Of a stretch of DNA of 64,000 nucleotides, positions 32,501 through 46,300 are shown one piece after another. A model generated the notes under the pieces. It was given only the letters and a program-made list of their open reading frames with translations, ran no database searches and had not been told where the DNA came from. A program made the position numbers and the translations under genes. The stretch covers positions 61,220,917-61,284,916 of the forward strand of contig CM059198.1 in NCBI GenBank assembly GCA_030323885.1, written 5' to 3'. Within the stretch, counting starts at the first letter, position 1. Every line of letters begins with the position of its first letter. This stretch comes from Branchipolynoe longqiensis. Taxonomy: Eukaryota; Annelida; Polychaeta; Phyllodocida; Polynoidae.

Positions 32501-33548
32501 TGACTAGGGACACATGATTCATATACGGACCATCCACCGGTTTGATCTTTAGGCCGTCAGCATTGTTTTACGCCAAATTTTTCTAGCATTTAAAAGCAGA
32601 ACATACACCGGCCAACTTCTGCGAGTTTGTTGGCAGGCCAAAGTAAATGACATGGTCCATAGCAAGCACAGTCGAATGTGCACCCGTACACAGAATCACC
32701 TCACGATTGCGGAGAGATTAGATAAGCACATAGCAATGATTGATTGATTGCTTGATTGGTGGCAGTTCTTCAGTCTGCTCTATGAGGCATACTATACTGA
32801 CCATGCTCATGATGAGTCAATATATGAACGTTTGAGACTCGTATACAAAAGCCATGGGTATCAGACGCTCTATAGAACCGGTATGCGCATGCGCACTGCA
32901 TAAAACACACCGATGTAGTTGTAGTTCAAGCAAAGTTACGAACCTCTCTGTAGGTGTATGTGAATACTTATTTCAGAGGCTGTTCACTTTGGCGAACTAC
33001 TGGGAACAGGGTTCTGTGTATCAGTATCACTGTATGGAAGGCATTTGTGTAGTTCTTTGTGTTGAGTTATTGAAGGCACTTTCTCAGGTCACAACGATGA
33101 GAGGATTTGCTGTTCAGGCGGGTTAGCATATATATATACAGTGTGTATACATACTATATATTTTGTATATATCACGTATACCATATATATATTAATAACG
33201 TCCAATATTATTATATATTTCACATATAATATCCCATATATATACAATATATCACATATATACACTATATATGACATATACTATATACAGTATAGATCAC
33301 ATATATCCCCCAAATATATATTATTATTATTATTATATAAATATATATGTGTGTATATAAATGTTAATATATAATCAACTGTTCGCTACCTCCTTAGTGG
33401 ATGAAATGATGATGAGTTTGTGGAATTCAATCAAGTCTTTCTTGGTCTTTTTAATGATGATTCAGTAGATCAATATATATATAATCTTACTATAAAAAAA
33501 AATGATACAACAAAAATGTCCGTGTGGAGTAAATCAACACTTGTTCCC
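32501..33548. other. Sequence 3' of Hey
   Basis: Unique DNA with an NRF1-type palindrome TGCGCATGCGCA at 32884-32895, then AT microsatellite (33125-33370) and the putative Hey 3' UTR. A 90-codon ORF at 32854-33126 has no recognisable domain. Confidence 0.45.
33450..33455 (-). terminator. Candidate Hey poly(A) signal ATTAAA
   Basis: The minus strand reads ATTAAA about 94 nt beyond the Hey stop. No AATAAA lies closer. This would give a 3' UTR of roughly 110-120 nt. The downstream DNA (33125-33370) is AT microsatellite. Weak positional evidence only. Confidence 0.3.
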
Positions 33549-34306
33549 TTAGTAGGCCAGCTCGGCGCCCCACGGCCGGTAGGGCTTCATGCTCGCCATG
33601 GCCATGCCCATACCGGAAGTGCCTTGACTGAGCGCCGCCGTGGTGGTCGAGGGGCTGTAGTGCTGGGTGCCGGATGGTGACAGCATGGGCATGGAGTTGA
33701 CGCTGAGCGACATTGGGAACTGCGAGTGCACGCCAGCGAACTGCGAGTGCAGCATCGACGGGGGCGGAACGATCTGCGGCGACGAGGAGTTCGTCGTGCT
33801 CACCGAGCTCACCATAGAGGGCGCCACGCTCGAGGCCGTCTGCAACCGGATGTGCGTGTTCATGTGCGCGGCGGCCGTCGCGCCGGTATTTCCGGTTGAG
33901 TCGCGGGTCATGCCGTCGGCACCGCACCCGCCGCCGCCCCCGCCAAGTGCATGTGTCATGGTGGGTGGGGGGTAGCCGAGCTGCTCATGGTGTTGCGCCA
34001 GCATCGAGCTGCTCGGGGGAGGGGGCGGAGGCGGGGGCGGGGGGATGGCGGCCGCCGTTCCGTACTGCGCGTGCCCGTTCCAACTTCCGGTTGAGAGCGG
34101 ACCAGGAAGCGCGTGTTTGGAGGAGGCCTCGCGCTGCGCGCTGAAGCACTGCAGGTGCGACATGAGTCGCAGGCGCAGCGGGTCCTGGATGTCGAGGCCC
34201 TCGACCGTGACCAGGTAACGCGCCACTTCCGCTGCGCACTCACGGAAGCCGACGCTGCGGTAGTCCATGGCCAGAGTCGTCGGGTCGATGTTGTAGCCGT
34301 TCAGAC
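33549..34306 (-). CDS. Hey: Hey coding exon 4 (Orange domain to YRPW tail)
   Basis: 758 nt, acceptor CTACTCCTGCCAG, stop TAA at 33551-33549. The first two bases complete Gly92, followed by [19 protein letters not shown]. The Orange domain (about residues 106-146) is followed by a long low-complexity tail with Pro-10, a Gly run and Ser/Thr-rich stretches, and the terminal [12 protein letters not shown]. Vertebrate HEY1 has TEIGAF after YRPW; here the extension is shortened to GAELAY. Confidence 0.95.
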
Positions 34307-37300
34307 CTGGCAGGAGTAGAAAGAGGGAGAGATGGGTGAGTGTTTGTGTTTATTATTACTGTCGTAGGATCCACATAGAATAGAAAGGTAGGCGTAGATG
34401 GGGTGATTGCATCAGGGAGCCTAGGTAGTATAATGGTTGGGATTAGTACTGTCAGTCTCCATATAGACAGGTGGGTGTGCATCAGAGAGCCTAAGTGTGA
34501 TAATCTTTAAATATATACATATTGGGATATATATTTTAAATGCTAATTTTATTTTGACATACATGTCAACATTATTCCACACTGCAGCAGTACCATGTTC
34601 TATCAAATTATCTGCAATGGCTGTTATTAATATTATCATATTGGTGTGAACAACTGGTGCACAACTGGTCCATCAAAGGCTGTGGTATGTGCAGTCCTGT
34701 CTGTCGAAAGGGCATATAAGAGACCCCTTCCTGCTTATCGGAAAGAGTAGCCTATATGGCGGCGGTGGGTTTCCTCCAAAGAAATGTCAGAATGACCAGA
34801 TGTTGGATGTCCAATAGCCGATGATAAAAAATCAATGCGCTCTCGAGGCGTTGTTAAATAAAACAAGCTTTCTTTTTATAATATTGTTGTAAGCATGATG
34901 GAATTATCCGGCCGCTTTCAGTTGGTGTCTTTGGTCACCAGCAGAGGGCGGGGCTGGGCGTCTGGGCGGGGCTGGGCGGTACAAAGGTAACACCTCTAAT
35001 GTTGTAACACCTATCGTGTAACCGGACTCAGTGAATGAGTGATACCCCTGACCTGCCAATCAAATCTGGTCTAGCACCTCCCCCCCCCCGCCCCCCGACA
35101 CACACACACAGCCCCCACCCCGCTCGCATCAATCCGCGGGTCATTTCCCATACTGCCCTCGGGGTACGCTCGTCTCCACGCACCTTTAAGCACCCACACC
35201 CCGCCCTCACCGCCACATCCCTCCGGTCAGAATCAAAGCACCCCACGTGACTGCCGCCACCACTGCAGTCATAGTACTCATACCAGTCTTCAACACGCCA
35301 CAACTTTTAAAAAGAAAAAGAACACTGCCGTCACGTCACCTCCAACGAATATCCCAAGCACTATTAATTTTTTTATTTCATCGACAATTCTTTTGAACAT
35401 ATGTACTATATAATTTATTACGTGGATATAAATAACGGCAGCCCCTTAATGTTTCTCTCTAACCACCTTAACTTCCATGTTATTCACTGCGGAGCGGGCA
35501 TTCTCTCATCCCCCACCTCCAATAGAGGGGGTGTAATGACGTCACGAGGCAACGTTCGGTGGCCATATTGGATGCCATACAGAAGGCTTGCAACTGCCTA
35601 CACTGTGCTTATTTACTGATTTGTTGGTTTATTTGTCACTGTTTTGAGCCTAGGGAAGTTGTTGCTAAAGTGCTGTAAGTAAACACACTGGATGTAAACG
35701 GCCCAGAACCTCCCAGAACACAAGAAAACTCTGTTTTACTGCATCTGCATGCATTCACAACACGGCTAGGGAGGGTGCTCGTAATCCAAGATGGCAGCCC
35801 ACTGACTGCTAAGTAATGACATCACGTGCACTCCCATCTGTGACTCTGCTCACTGCATACGTCATTATACAAGTATAATAAGCCGGAAGATCCTTTTACT
35901 CCCCAGCCACTAAGTCATCAGCGATTCACCTCTACTCATTAAGTCATCTTTTGGTACCTCATGACCTCCCCATGTGGCGCCACCTGCTCGCCTACCCCTC
36001 AGTGGCCATTATCCTCACTCACTGTACCGTTGAAATTAATATAAAGCATCTGTGACCCCCCAAAGAAGTTTCCCTTCATTTAATTCGATGTGGCCTGGCA
36101 CGGTCACCAAATTGGTAGTGCGTAGGCTTCCCATGCAGAAGGTCGGAAGTTTCGTTCCCAGTCGAGTCAAACCGATAACTTTATAGAAAATTTGTACTTG
36201 TCGCTTCCTAGCCAGGCGCTTGACATTAATAGGATATGGCAAGGACTGGTTAGCTCAGTGTCAGGATGTGACCGAATGGGATATCGGGTCATGGTGTCAG
36301 CGGCATGGTGTCCCAGTGGGGCAGCACTATAAAGTCACCATGAGTGTGCACTGTCACAAGTCGGTGACCAGAAGGGATGGCCGAATGAGTTAGAGCATCC
36401 GTCTCGTGTGCTGGTAGATCGTGGGTTCGAGTCCCGGTCGAGTCAAACCAATGACTTTAAAATTGATACTTGTTGCTTCCTAGCCAGGCGCTCGACATTA
36501 TTAGGATAGGGCAAGGACTGGTGTGCTCAGTGTCAGGATAATGTGACTGAGTGGGATACCAGGTCATGGTGCCGGCGGCCTGGTTTCCCAGTGGGACAGC
36601 ACTATAAAGTCGCCATGAGTGCGCACTGTCACAAGTCGGTACCCGTCCTGATATGACCTTAGATGTTGCTAGGACGTAAAACAACAACAAACAAACACAA
36701 GTCGGTACTCGGTCCTGATATGTGTGTGTGTGTGTGTGTTTGGGAGGGGGTGGTGATGCGGTGAACATTCTCACGCTTGAGAATGCCCCAGGAACGCTGT
36801 AATCTGGTCAGTTGGTCCAGCCCCCCCCCCCCCCCACCACCTTTAATCAGGGGCGTCGATCTGAAACTGCGGCACCGGCGGGGCTCGGCCCGGACAAGGA
36901 GTCTCCCCGGCCCGCCCCGCCGGGGGCCGGGCGCCCCGCGGGGTGCGGCCCCGTGTCCCCGGCGCCCCTGAATTAATCACCCCCCCCCCCACACACACAC
37001 ACACGCACACCCGCCAGATCGGGGTGTGCGGGCGTCTGTGAGCGGAAGTGGCCTTTGGAGAAGATCAAAGGCTTAACCACCCGGCATAAGTTGATACGCC
37101 GTCCTACAAATAACTATATAATATAGTATATATATAGTGTATGGTGTGTATAGTGTATATATTGTAATATGAATAAGCAATGCTTTTAGGACCGACCCCC
37201 GCTCGGAGAATTATTTATTTATTTATTATTATGCGATTCAACATGAGTATATTATTAACCAATCGCTGCCGTCCACCCTGTTTGATGCGGACCAGCACAA

Positions 37301-40300
37301 TTCCGCAGAAACAGCTCTTTCCGGTTGCTGGATTCTGGTGAAGATAAAATCGCCTTTTAAATCAATTTAAGAATAACTGATGAATAAAATAAATAGCTTT
37401 TTTGGGGACTAAAATCAAAGAAATGTATCAAAATAAATGCCAATAAATGATCATATAAGGGTAACTAATCAATTATAAACAATATAAAAATCAATAAATA
37501 CTTTTATATAATAGGTTCCGACGTGGATGATGGAGAGTAGCTGGGTGTGTAGCAGGAGAGAGATGGGGTGTGTCGGAGAGAGATGGGGGTGTGTGTTTTG
37601 AGGGAGTGCTTGGGAGGGTGGACTGTGGCGGGTAAGGAGGAGGGCGGGTGTGTGGGGGGGGGGGGAAGTGACGGCGGCCAATTTCTAGCGTTCTAGGCTC
37701 GTGGCTCAGTACCGTGAGAAAGTTGCCCACACGTGACTATCAGTGGGCAGGCTACCCCTCCCTCGTCTCCACCCCCTCATCACAGACGCCCCCCCCCACC
37801 CCCACCCCCACCATCGTCGTCACAGACTGGCACTACCTTAGTACCTAACTAATACCCCAGTCACACTACAGCTTGCGACCACTTTGCGACTACCTCAGAC
37901 CAAAGAACCAACACTCACCCATGACGTCCTTGTAATCAAAACAATGGTTGCTGACATCTGGGCATCACTGGTGATTGTGGGTTCTTTGGTCTAAAGTGGT
38001 CGCAAGCTGTATGTGACTGGGGCTTAACAACTCTTCCGACATGTGTCAGCAACAGTACGACAATCTCATATTTGGGTGTTGTTTTTTTTTGTTTGGGGGT
38101 GTGGGGTATTACCATTACTAATAGTATTAGTTGATTAAACAAGGGGAAATTTAAATCGTAGACAATTGGTCATCCTCATTCCTCTGCTCCTTGCCCTATC
38201 CTAGTAATGCCGAGCGCCTGGCCAGGTAGCGACAAGTATCAATTTTATAAGTCATCCATTTGACTCGGCTGGGATTTGAACTCCAGACCGTCCGCACGGG
38301 AAGCCTGCACTCTACCGATTGGGTCACTGCGTCCGTAATCAAGCTAGCTAGGAACTCTACAAATCAAAACAATCACATATAGACCTCAGACCAGGAGGGT
38401 ATTTTGCGTTTATATAAAAAAAAAAAACATACAGAGCAGACAAAAATATCCATGTTCATATACAAAAGGTACTTCTTTCCTGCACCAACATCAAACGGGG
38501 TCGCCAAATGAGTTGAGCGCCCGCCTCCTGTTTTGGGAGATCGGGGGATCTGAACCCATGGAATCGTGGGTTCAAACCCTAGTTGAATCTAACCAATGAC
38601 TTAAAAATTTATACTTCTTGCTTCCTAACCAGGCACTCGTCATTATTAGATTAGACTTTAGAGCAAGGATAGGGTGTCTCAGTGTCAGGATAATGTGACT
38701 GTGTGGGATATCAGGTCATGATGCCGGCGACTTGGTCTCCCAGTGGGGCAGCACTATAAAGTTGCCATGAGTGGGCACTGTCACAAGTCGGTACCTGTCC
38801 TGATATGACCTGACATGTTGCTAGGAGGTAAAATAACAACAATCTAAGTAATAAATTTGATGACTTTGAGGGTACAATAAAGCAACTTGCCACTCACCCA
38901 CTCGTATATTCTCCCACCGCCCGAGGCCGACAAGTGGCGCGCGTGTATACGAGTGTCTTTCTATATTCTATTTATAGCTCCTGGCTACGATACTACTAGT
39001 ACTAGTACTAAACTGGGTCTCTTCACACCGTCCTTTGGGGGAGGGGGTGGGGGGGAGAGTTGGTTGGTTGTTGGAGTTTTACGTCTTGGCAACATCTAAG
39101 ATCATATCAGTATGGGTACCGACTCTGTAGAGAACTATGTGTACAGGCGACAATAGTTGGTTGTTGGAGTTTTACATCCTGGCCACATCTAAGGTCATAT
39201 CAGGACGGGTACTGACTTGTGACAGTGCGCACTCATGCCCACTTTATAGTGCTACCCCACTGGGAAAGCAGGATGTTTGTACCAAGTCCCGATATCCCAC
39301 TCAGTCACACATTATCCTGACACTGGGCTAACCAGTCCTTATCCTATCCTATTAATGCCGATCGCGAGGGTGGGAAGTGATAAGTACCAATTTTGCAAGT
39401 CGTTAGTTTGACTCGACTGGGAATCGAACTCCCGACCTTCCGCACGGTTGGAGGGAGTGGGTGAGGTGGGGAGGAAGGCCAGAGTGACTGTTTTTCAACG
39501 AGATTTCATCCTATCTTTGAAGTCACACATTTTACTTTTCTTTTTGTGTCATAAAACTGCATAGTCCGAGGAAGGTATCAAATTTTGAGACCCAGAACAC
39601 TTGCTTAGATTTTATCTTACAATGTTACATATCCAACTTAGAAAGTTATTGGTTTGTTGTTGTTTTATGCCCTAGCAACATCTAAGCTCATATCAGGACG
39701 GGTATAGACTTGTGACAGTGCGCACTCATGGCAACTTTATAGTGCTGCCCCACTGGAAGACCAGGCCACCAGCACCATGACCTGATATCCCACTCAGTCA
39801 CATTATCCTGACACTGAGCCAACCAGTCCTTGCCCTATCCTAATAATGCCGAGCGCCAGGCTAGAAAGTTAGATACTAGTGCCTTTATTAAACATGTGTT
39901 CCTATGTAAATGGAAATACTATATATATGAAGAGTTTAGGTGCAAAACCCTGGAATCAAACCCTCAAAAATTATATTTAGTTTAATTCCTACTTTTTGTG
40001 TTCAATCACTCCATAATCATGTGATCATAAGAAAAGTGGAATTAGCGAGAATTAAAGTTATTTTCAGGTAAAAACTTTTATTTAAACTACAATTTTTATA
40101 CATACTGCACATTAGAACAACTACCTCGACAGTTAATTTCTATTTGATGCAGGTTTTACTCAGGATTTGTTTAATGTTAGACAGTCGTTATTCACCCTTA
40201 CTCTGGATAGGGGTGAATCTTTTCATGTGATAAAATCTAGCTAAATGATTCTTATTAGATGGGGGTTCATTTTCTCATGCTTTCATGGTACTATACATCC

Positions 40301-43300
40301 CCGTTAAACCAAGCTCGGTTAAACCAAACGATCAGTTAATCAAAACTTTTTTCGGCGGCCAGGCAATATACTACCAATACCAATTATCATTTGAAAAAAG
40401 TTGGTTAAACCAAAGTCAGTTCATCCAAAGTATCGGTTAATCCAAACAAAATTGTCGGCCCAGGCCACTTCCGGTACAGTTAAACCAAGCTTTCATGTGA
40501 TTTTAAGGTCATTCGAGACTTTTTTGAATCTGATAAATGGTAGTATTTTGCCAGGTCGCCAAAAAAAGTTTGGATTAACCGATCGTTTGATTTAACCAAG
40601 GTTGGATTAATGGGGTTTTACTGTATATACATAAAAAGCAATATTCATAGTGTCCACATACATTGTTCATTCATAATGCACCCCTGTTTTTGCCAAAGTC
40701 AAAGCTCGCTTAAACCAATGATCGGTTAATCCAAACAAATTTCTAGGGTCCCTTCAAGTTTGGTTTAACGGGGTTATACTGAATTATTTATGGTGGACAT
40801 GGAGAGGAATCGTTTTGCAAAGCCTGTCCGGAAGTTAGTTGTGGGGGTGTGGGTGTGGGATTGTGTGGGTGTGGGATTGTGTGGGCGTGGGATTGTGTGG
40901 GTGTGGGATTGTGTGGGTGTGGGGCGGAGACGGCAATCACCAGACTTGTATGTAGGACGATGAGGGTTAGGTGTAAACATTGATGTAAACATTGATGTAA
41001 ACACTTGTCGCTAATTCAGTGCTGCCCTCTGTGTGTGTACGCGTGCACCATGCCGTGCGCATGCGCAATGACCCTACCCTGGTGCCAATCTGTGCCTGGT
41101 GCCAAGTACTAAACGATCCAGGCTGGCCGTGAAGGGTAACGCACCCAACCAGCTGCAAAGGAAATATTAGGCAGTTATTGACCGATATGTGGGTCTGGGA
41201 CCGGATACCAGGACCGTGTTGCTGGTGGAAATCATCTATAAATATAAGACCATTTCCTCAGGGTATGTTTCACAATCACAGTGAGCAACTACCCACACCA
41301 TTAGCTCCTGCCACTGCCATCAGAGGACAAGTTGTTGCGAGTTTAAATCCTCTATAACTAAGACCCTTTCCTCATAGTAGGTCTGAAATTTAGCTACTAG
41401 ACACATTGGTTCTTGCCGCTACCATCAGAGGGAAAGTTGGTGGTGGTGGAAATCCTCTATAAGACCCTTTCCATAAGAGCATGCGCGCAGTGAGCAAGTT
41501 GTTGGGGGTGGACATCCTCTATAAGAGTATGCTTCCCAGTGAGCCACTACCCACAACATTAGTTCTTGTCACTGCCACTAGAGGGCAGGTTGGTTGGTGA
41601 TGGGAATCATCTGTAACTGTAAGACCTCTTCCACAGAGAGTACTGCACGGTGAACTGCTGTCCATATTATTAATTGTTGCCACTGCCACCAGAGGCAGGT
41701 TGGTCGGTGGTGGAATTAATAATATATAATACCTTTTCCCACAAAGAGCTGCCTTCCACAACATTAGTTCTTGTCATTGATACCAGAGGGCGGGTTGGTT
41801 GGCGATGGGAATCGCATTTAGGAAGGCTCGAATTGAAAACAGATGAACTGACTACTGAACATTTAATGGGATTGCTTTGTTTGTTTTTTTGTTGTTTTAT
41901 GTCCTAGCAACATCTAAGGTCATATCAGGGCAGGTACCGACTTGTGACTGCGCACTCATGACGACTTCATACTCCTCCCCCACTGGAAGACCATGCCGCA
42001 GGCACCATGACCTGATATCCCACCCAGTCACATTATCCTGACACCGAGCAGACCAGTCCTTGCCCTATCCTAATAATGCAGAGCGCCTGGCTAGGAAGCA
42101 ACACGCATCAATTTTTAAGTCATTGGTTTGACTGAACCATGGTTCGAATCCACTATCCCACAACACGGTAGACGGACGCTCTAACCCATTCGGCCAACCC
42201 GTCTGGTCTCATTTAATGGGAAGAAATATGTGTAAGGGTGTGTGTGATTTTTTTTGGGGGGTGGGGGGAGGGCGTGGGGGGGCGGAGGAGGGAGGAAGGG
42301 GAGATGTCGGTTATTGTTAGCATCGATGAAGCCAGGTGTATCAGTAGGACTCTAAGTGCCTGGTCACCCCCCCCCCCCCCACCACCACACCGTCCATCTC
42401 CACATTCATGAAGTGTATGCTTACAGAATCGACGAGAACTCTGGTGCACTCTCCACGCCAAAGGGAAATATACATCTTTTGGAAAATATACATCTTTTAG
42501 AAAATATACATATTTTTGGAAAATATACATCCTTTGGAAAATATACATCTAGGGAAATATAGACCTTTGGAAAAACAGTAAAACCTCTCTAACCGACCAC
42601 CTCCACAGCTCGACCACTCCCCTATATCAACCGAAATAGCGAATGGTATACAGGAAGTGTGAACACTTCTTTGTCTTTCATTTTGCTTTAGTTGGGTCAC
42701 AACAATGCCATTGTAACCATATTCTAACTCCCTCCTAAACCGCCCACCTCCCTAAATGGACCACTTAAAGTTGGTGCCAATGTCGGTTGATTTAGAGAGG
42801 TTTTATTGTATACATCTTTGGAAATCTACATCTTTGGAAATCTACATCTTTGGAAATCTACACCACATGTATGCAAATGTACATATATGCAAACATACAT
42901 CTATGCAAATATACATCGAGTCCCCCCCCCCCCCTCCCTACCTCCCAGTACACATAAAATGGCCAGGCCATGGACGCGTGTTGATTTCGCGGGTTTGTGA
43001 TTTATTCGCCTCTGTGAGGGCTTGGTGCACGTCGAGGAGATGACAGATCTGCGGCAGAGAAAAGGGCCGCGTTCCCACGGTCGTGTGTGGGGTACGACCG
43101 GCGTGAGGGGGTGTTGATGTCCCCCCCCCCCCCACTCCCCCTCTCCATTTAACCCGTTCACTCCGAATATCGCCGCGTCGTCTGCAGAAACCTTTTTTTT
43201 TTTAAATGTCGTCTGCTGCTGCTTTCAAGTTTCATTCCAATGAAGCTACTCTTAAAGCATGGTGCCGGCAACTGGGTCTCCCACTGAGGCAGCACTATAA

Positions 43301-46300
43301 AATCGCCATATCTGCACAGTATCACAAATCGGTACCCATCCTGAAATTACCTCAAATGTTGCTAGGACTAAAAACAACAAACAAACATGTTAAAAGTTCA
43401 TGCGCGTACATGAGAAAACTCAGCAATTTTTCTTTTGTTTAAACCCATAAACTTCTACTAAGGACACTTCTGCTGGAACTAAAAGTCTGCTATAGAGATA
43501 GTAGCAGCAGGCGACATTTAGCAACAACAGGGCGATGTCTGGAATTTAACCGCGCAAAATGCTAAAGGGTGGCGGGAGAAAAAGGGTTACCTCTGCATCT
43601 GCACCACGACCTTCCTACAATATAAATCCTCCACATACAACACACCTCAGTTCAGCCTCGTGCCTACATCTCTTCACTGCTCCATTGTATTATTTACACC
43701 CTTCCCTTTATTTAACCACCCACCCACAAAAACACACCACATCCATTACTTAAAATAACTGATTGATTGATTGGTGGTTGCTTTACGCCGTGTCGGCAGC
43801 ATAGACCATATTCACGGCGACTTAAAATAACTACACATACAGGAAATATGGCTACCACGAAAGTGAAGCGGACGCGGTGGCCGAATCGGTAGAGTACAGG
43901 CTTCGCATGTGGAAGGTCAGGAGTTTTGATTCCCGGTCGAGTCAAACCAATGACGTATATAATTGATACTTGTCGCTTCCTAGCCCGGTGCTCGGCATTA
44001 ATAGGATAGAGCAAGGACTGGTTAGCTTGGTGTCAGGATAATGAGTGGGATATCGGGTCATGGTGCCAGCGGCCTGGTCTCCCAGTGGGGCAGCACTATA
44101 AAGTCACCATGAGTGTGCACTGTCACAAGTCAGTACCCGTCCTGACATAGCCTTAGATGTTGCCAGGACGTAAAACTCCAACAACCTACGAAACCTTAAA
44201 ATAACTGAGTAAATATGGCTACCACGAACGCGACGATGTTGCTGTAAGATCGTGACAAACAGGTCATTTAACGACCTCCTTTTGCACACCGGAAGTGAAA
44301 ACCCCCCATCTCCCCGCCCCCCCTGTCTCGCTCTAAGTCTAATGACCCCTCTTCACCAACAGGGGGCGCCACACGATACAATGGGCTGGGGCGGTTAATA
44401 TTATGGATACTTTCAATTAATGACCTCCCCCAACCCAAGGTTGTTGTTGCTGGCGTCCGGGATGGGGAAGGGGCCGGAGGGGGTGGGGGGAGGGGAGGAG
44501 GGGGAGGAGGGGAGGAGGATGAGGGAGAGGGAGGCTGAGGAGGGAGAGCGAGGGGGGTGAGGCCGGAAGGTCCCAGATATTTATGGTGCGACAAAATTGC
44601 ACATGGCGAGAGGAGGGTGTGCAGTGTGTGTGTGTGGGCGTGGGGGGGGGGGGGGGGGTGATGCCGGGGGGGGGAGGGGGGGATGTGTGTGTCGGTGGGA
44701 GGTTAATAATAATAGTATTAGTAGCAGGTAGACAAACCGGAAAGAGTTCTAAGCAAGGTGTCCTGCCCTAATTGCTTTTCTTTTAGAAATGTAGATTTCG
44801 CAAACCAACAGGACCCCCCCCCCCCCCCCCCCCAACCCATACTAAACACAAATATAGATCTAAAGATAATATTGCACTTATTATCACTAACCCACTAACC
44901 TCTTTCATAATCTAATATTAGTATTAATACCCAAGTACCCACAAAACTACCTATTTACAATGTAATGTAAACGGGCAGAAGATCAGTGCCTCGGCCCTGA
45001 AAGAAAAATGTATGTTTCGATGAATAAACTGTTCTACCTTTTAAAAAAAAAACAACTAAAAACACGATCTTCCCAGAGTACAGGACAACAACAAATTTTG
45101 ACGGACAAAAATCTACATTTCCCCCTGATCTGTCTCGCTTAGGGGGTGTTTCAAAATGGTCAACATTTTCACAGGCTTACAAACTATGTTGGTGGGGAGG
45201 GTATACAGGTTGTACGCTTGTGAAAATGTTGATAGTTGTGAAGGACCCCTGAAACATCGCATATTTCACTTGTAATTACTATATTAATTTATTTATATGT
45301 AGCATATGTATTAATAGGTACAGGCAGCGAAATTTTAAAATATGCACAGGGTACAATATTGTTATTCCTTCCTGTAGACGTTGAATTTACAAACCCAAAT
45401 CCAAAAAGAGTTAGGCTATATATATTATTGTTTTTGAGATAATCAATTTTAAAGAATTAATATATAAAAATGTATTAATTTCCAATTAAAAGTGGAACTT
45501 TGACCAAGTATAATAACAAGTGGAACCATGTCAGGTGTTTTCTGGTAACCAATTTCCATTGTACATATATAAAGGAATTTAAACTGCCAATTGCTAAATC
45601 AGTTTGTCAAGCAGATTTTTAATAAGACAATGTCAAAAAGTGCAATTCGTAACAAAAAAATCTTTCTCATTTGGCCAAATAGCCATTTTCAAAGAATGGT
45701 ATTTTCTTGAAAAACTGCAACAATACTGAATAAATGCAAAGTAGTTCACATATTCATAACAGTGTAATAGTCTATTTTTTTCCAGACCTCTATCTGCAGA
45801 GATTCAAAAGATATTTGCATCCAAAAATGTGAAAAAGTGTAATTGTTTGCATGTAAACAGCATTTGTAAGTGAAATTTGTATAATTCTCCTATTTTTGAA
45901 AGCTCATTGCAGCTAAACAACCTCTTGAATCTTCCTCAGATTTGGCACAGTATTACAATAAGCATTCCCTGAGACTAATAGATATTATGTATATCAATAT
46001 TATATCCAAAAATATGGAAAATATTGAATTTTGATTGAACATATAAAGATAAATTGTCAGAAAACCAAATATATTAATTTGATAAATCTTTAAATGTTGA
46101 TTGTAGCTTAACCAATTGGTGTATCATCCTATAAATTGACAGTGCATATCATCTGGAGGTAATACACATTAGCGTTTTAATATTCAATCTAGAAATACAA
46201 AATGTGCATTTTGATTGCATATACAAAAGAAAAGTGTACAAAATCAAAAATATAAATTTGTTCATCAAGCTTTGAACACTCACTGTGGCTTATCTAATAG

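Noticed and set aside
32854..33126. 90-codon ORF downstream of Hey
   Set aside because: Unique sequence but no recognisable domain, no splice support and ends in AT microsatellite.
33667..34319. Plus-strand ORFs opposite Hey exon 4
   Set aside because: Shadow frames of GC-rich coding DNA; the minus strand carries the Orange domain and YRPW motif.
36768..36775. Further CSL-like site TTCTCACG
   Set aside because: Exact consensus match but isolated, in repeat-flanked DNA 23 kb from the promoter; expected by chance in 64 kb.
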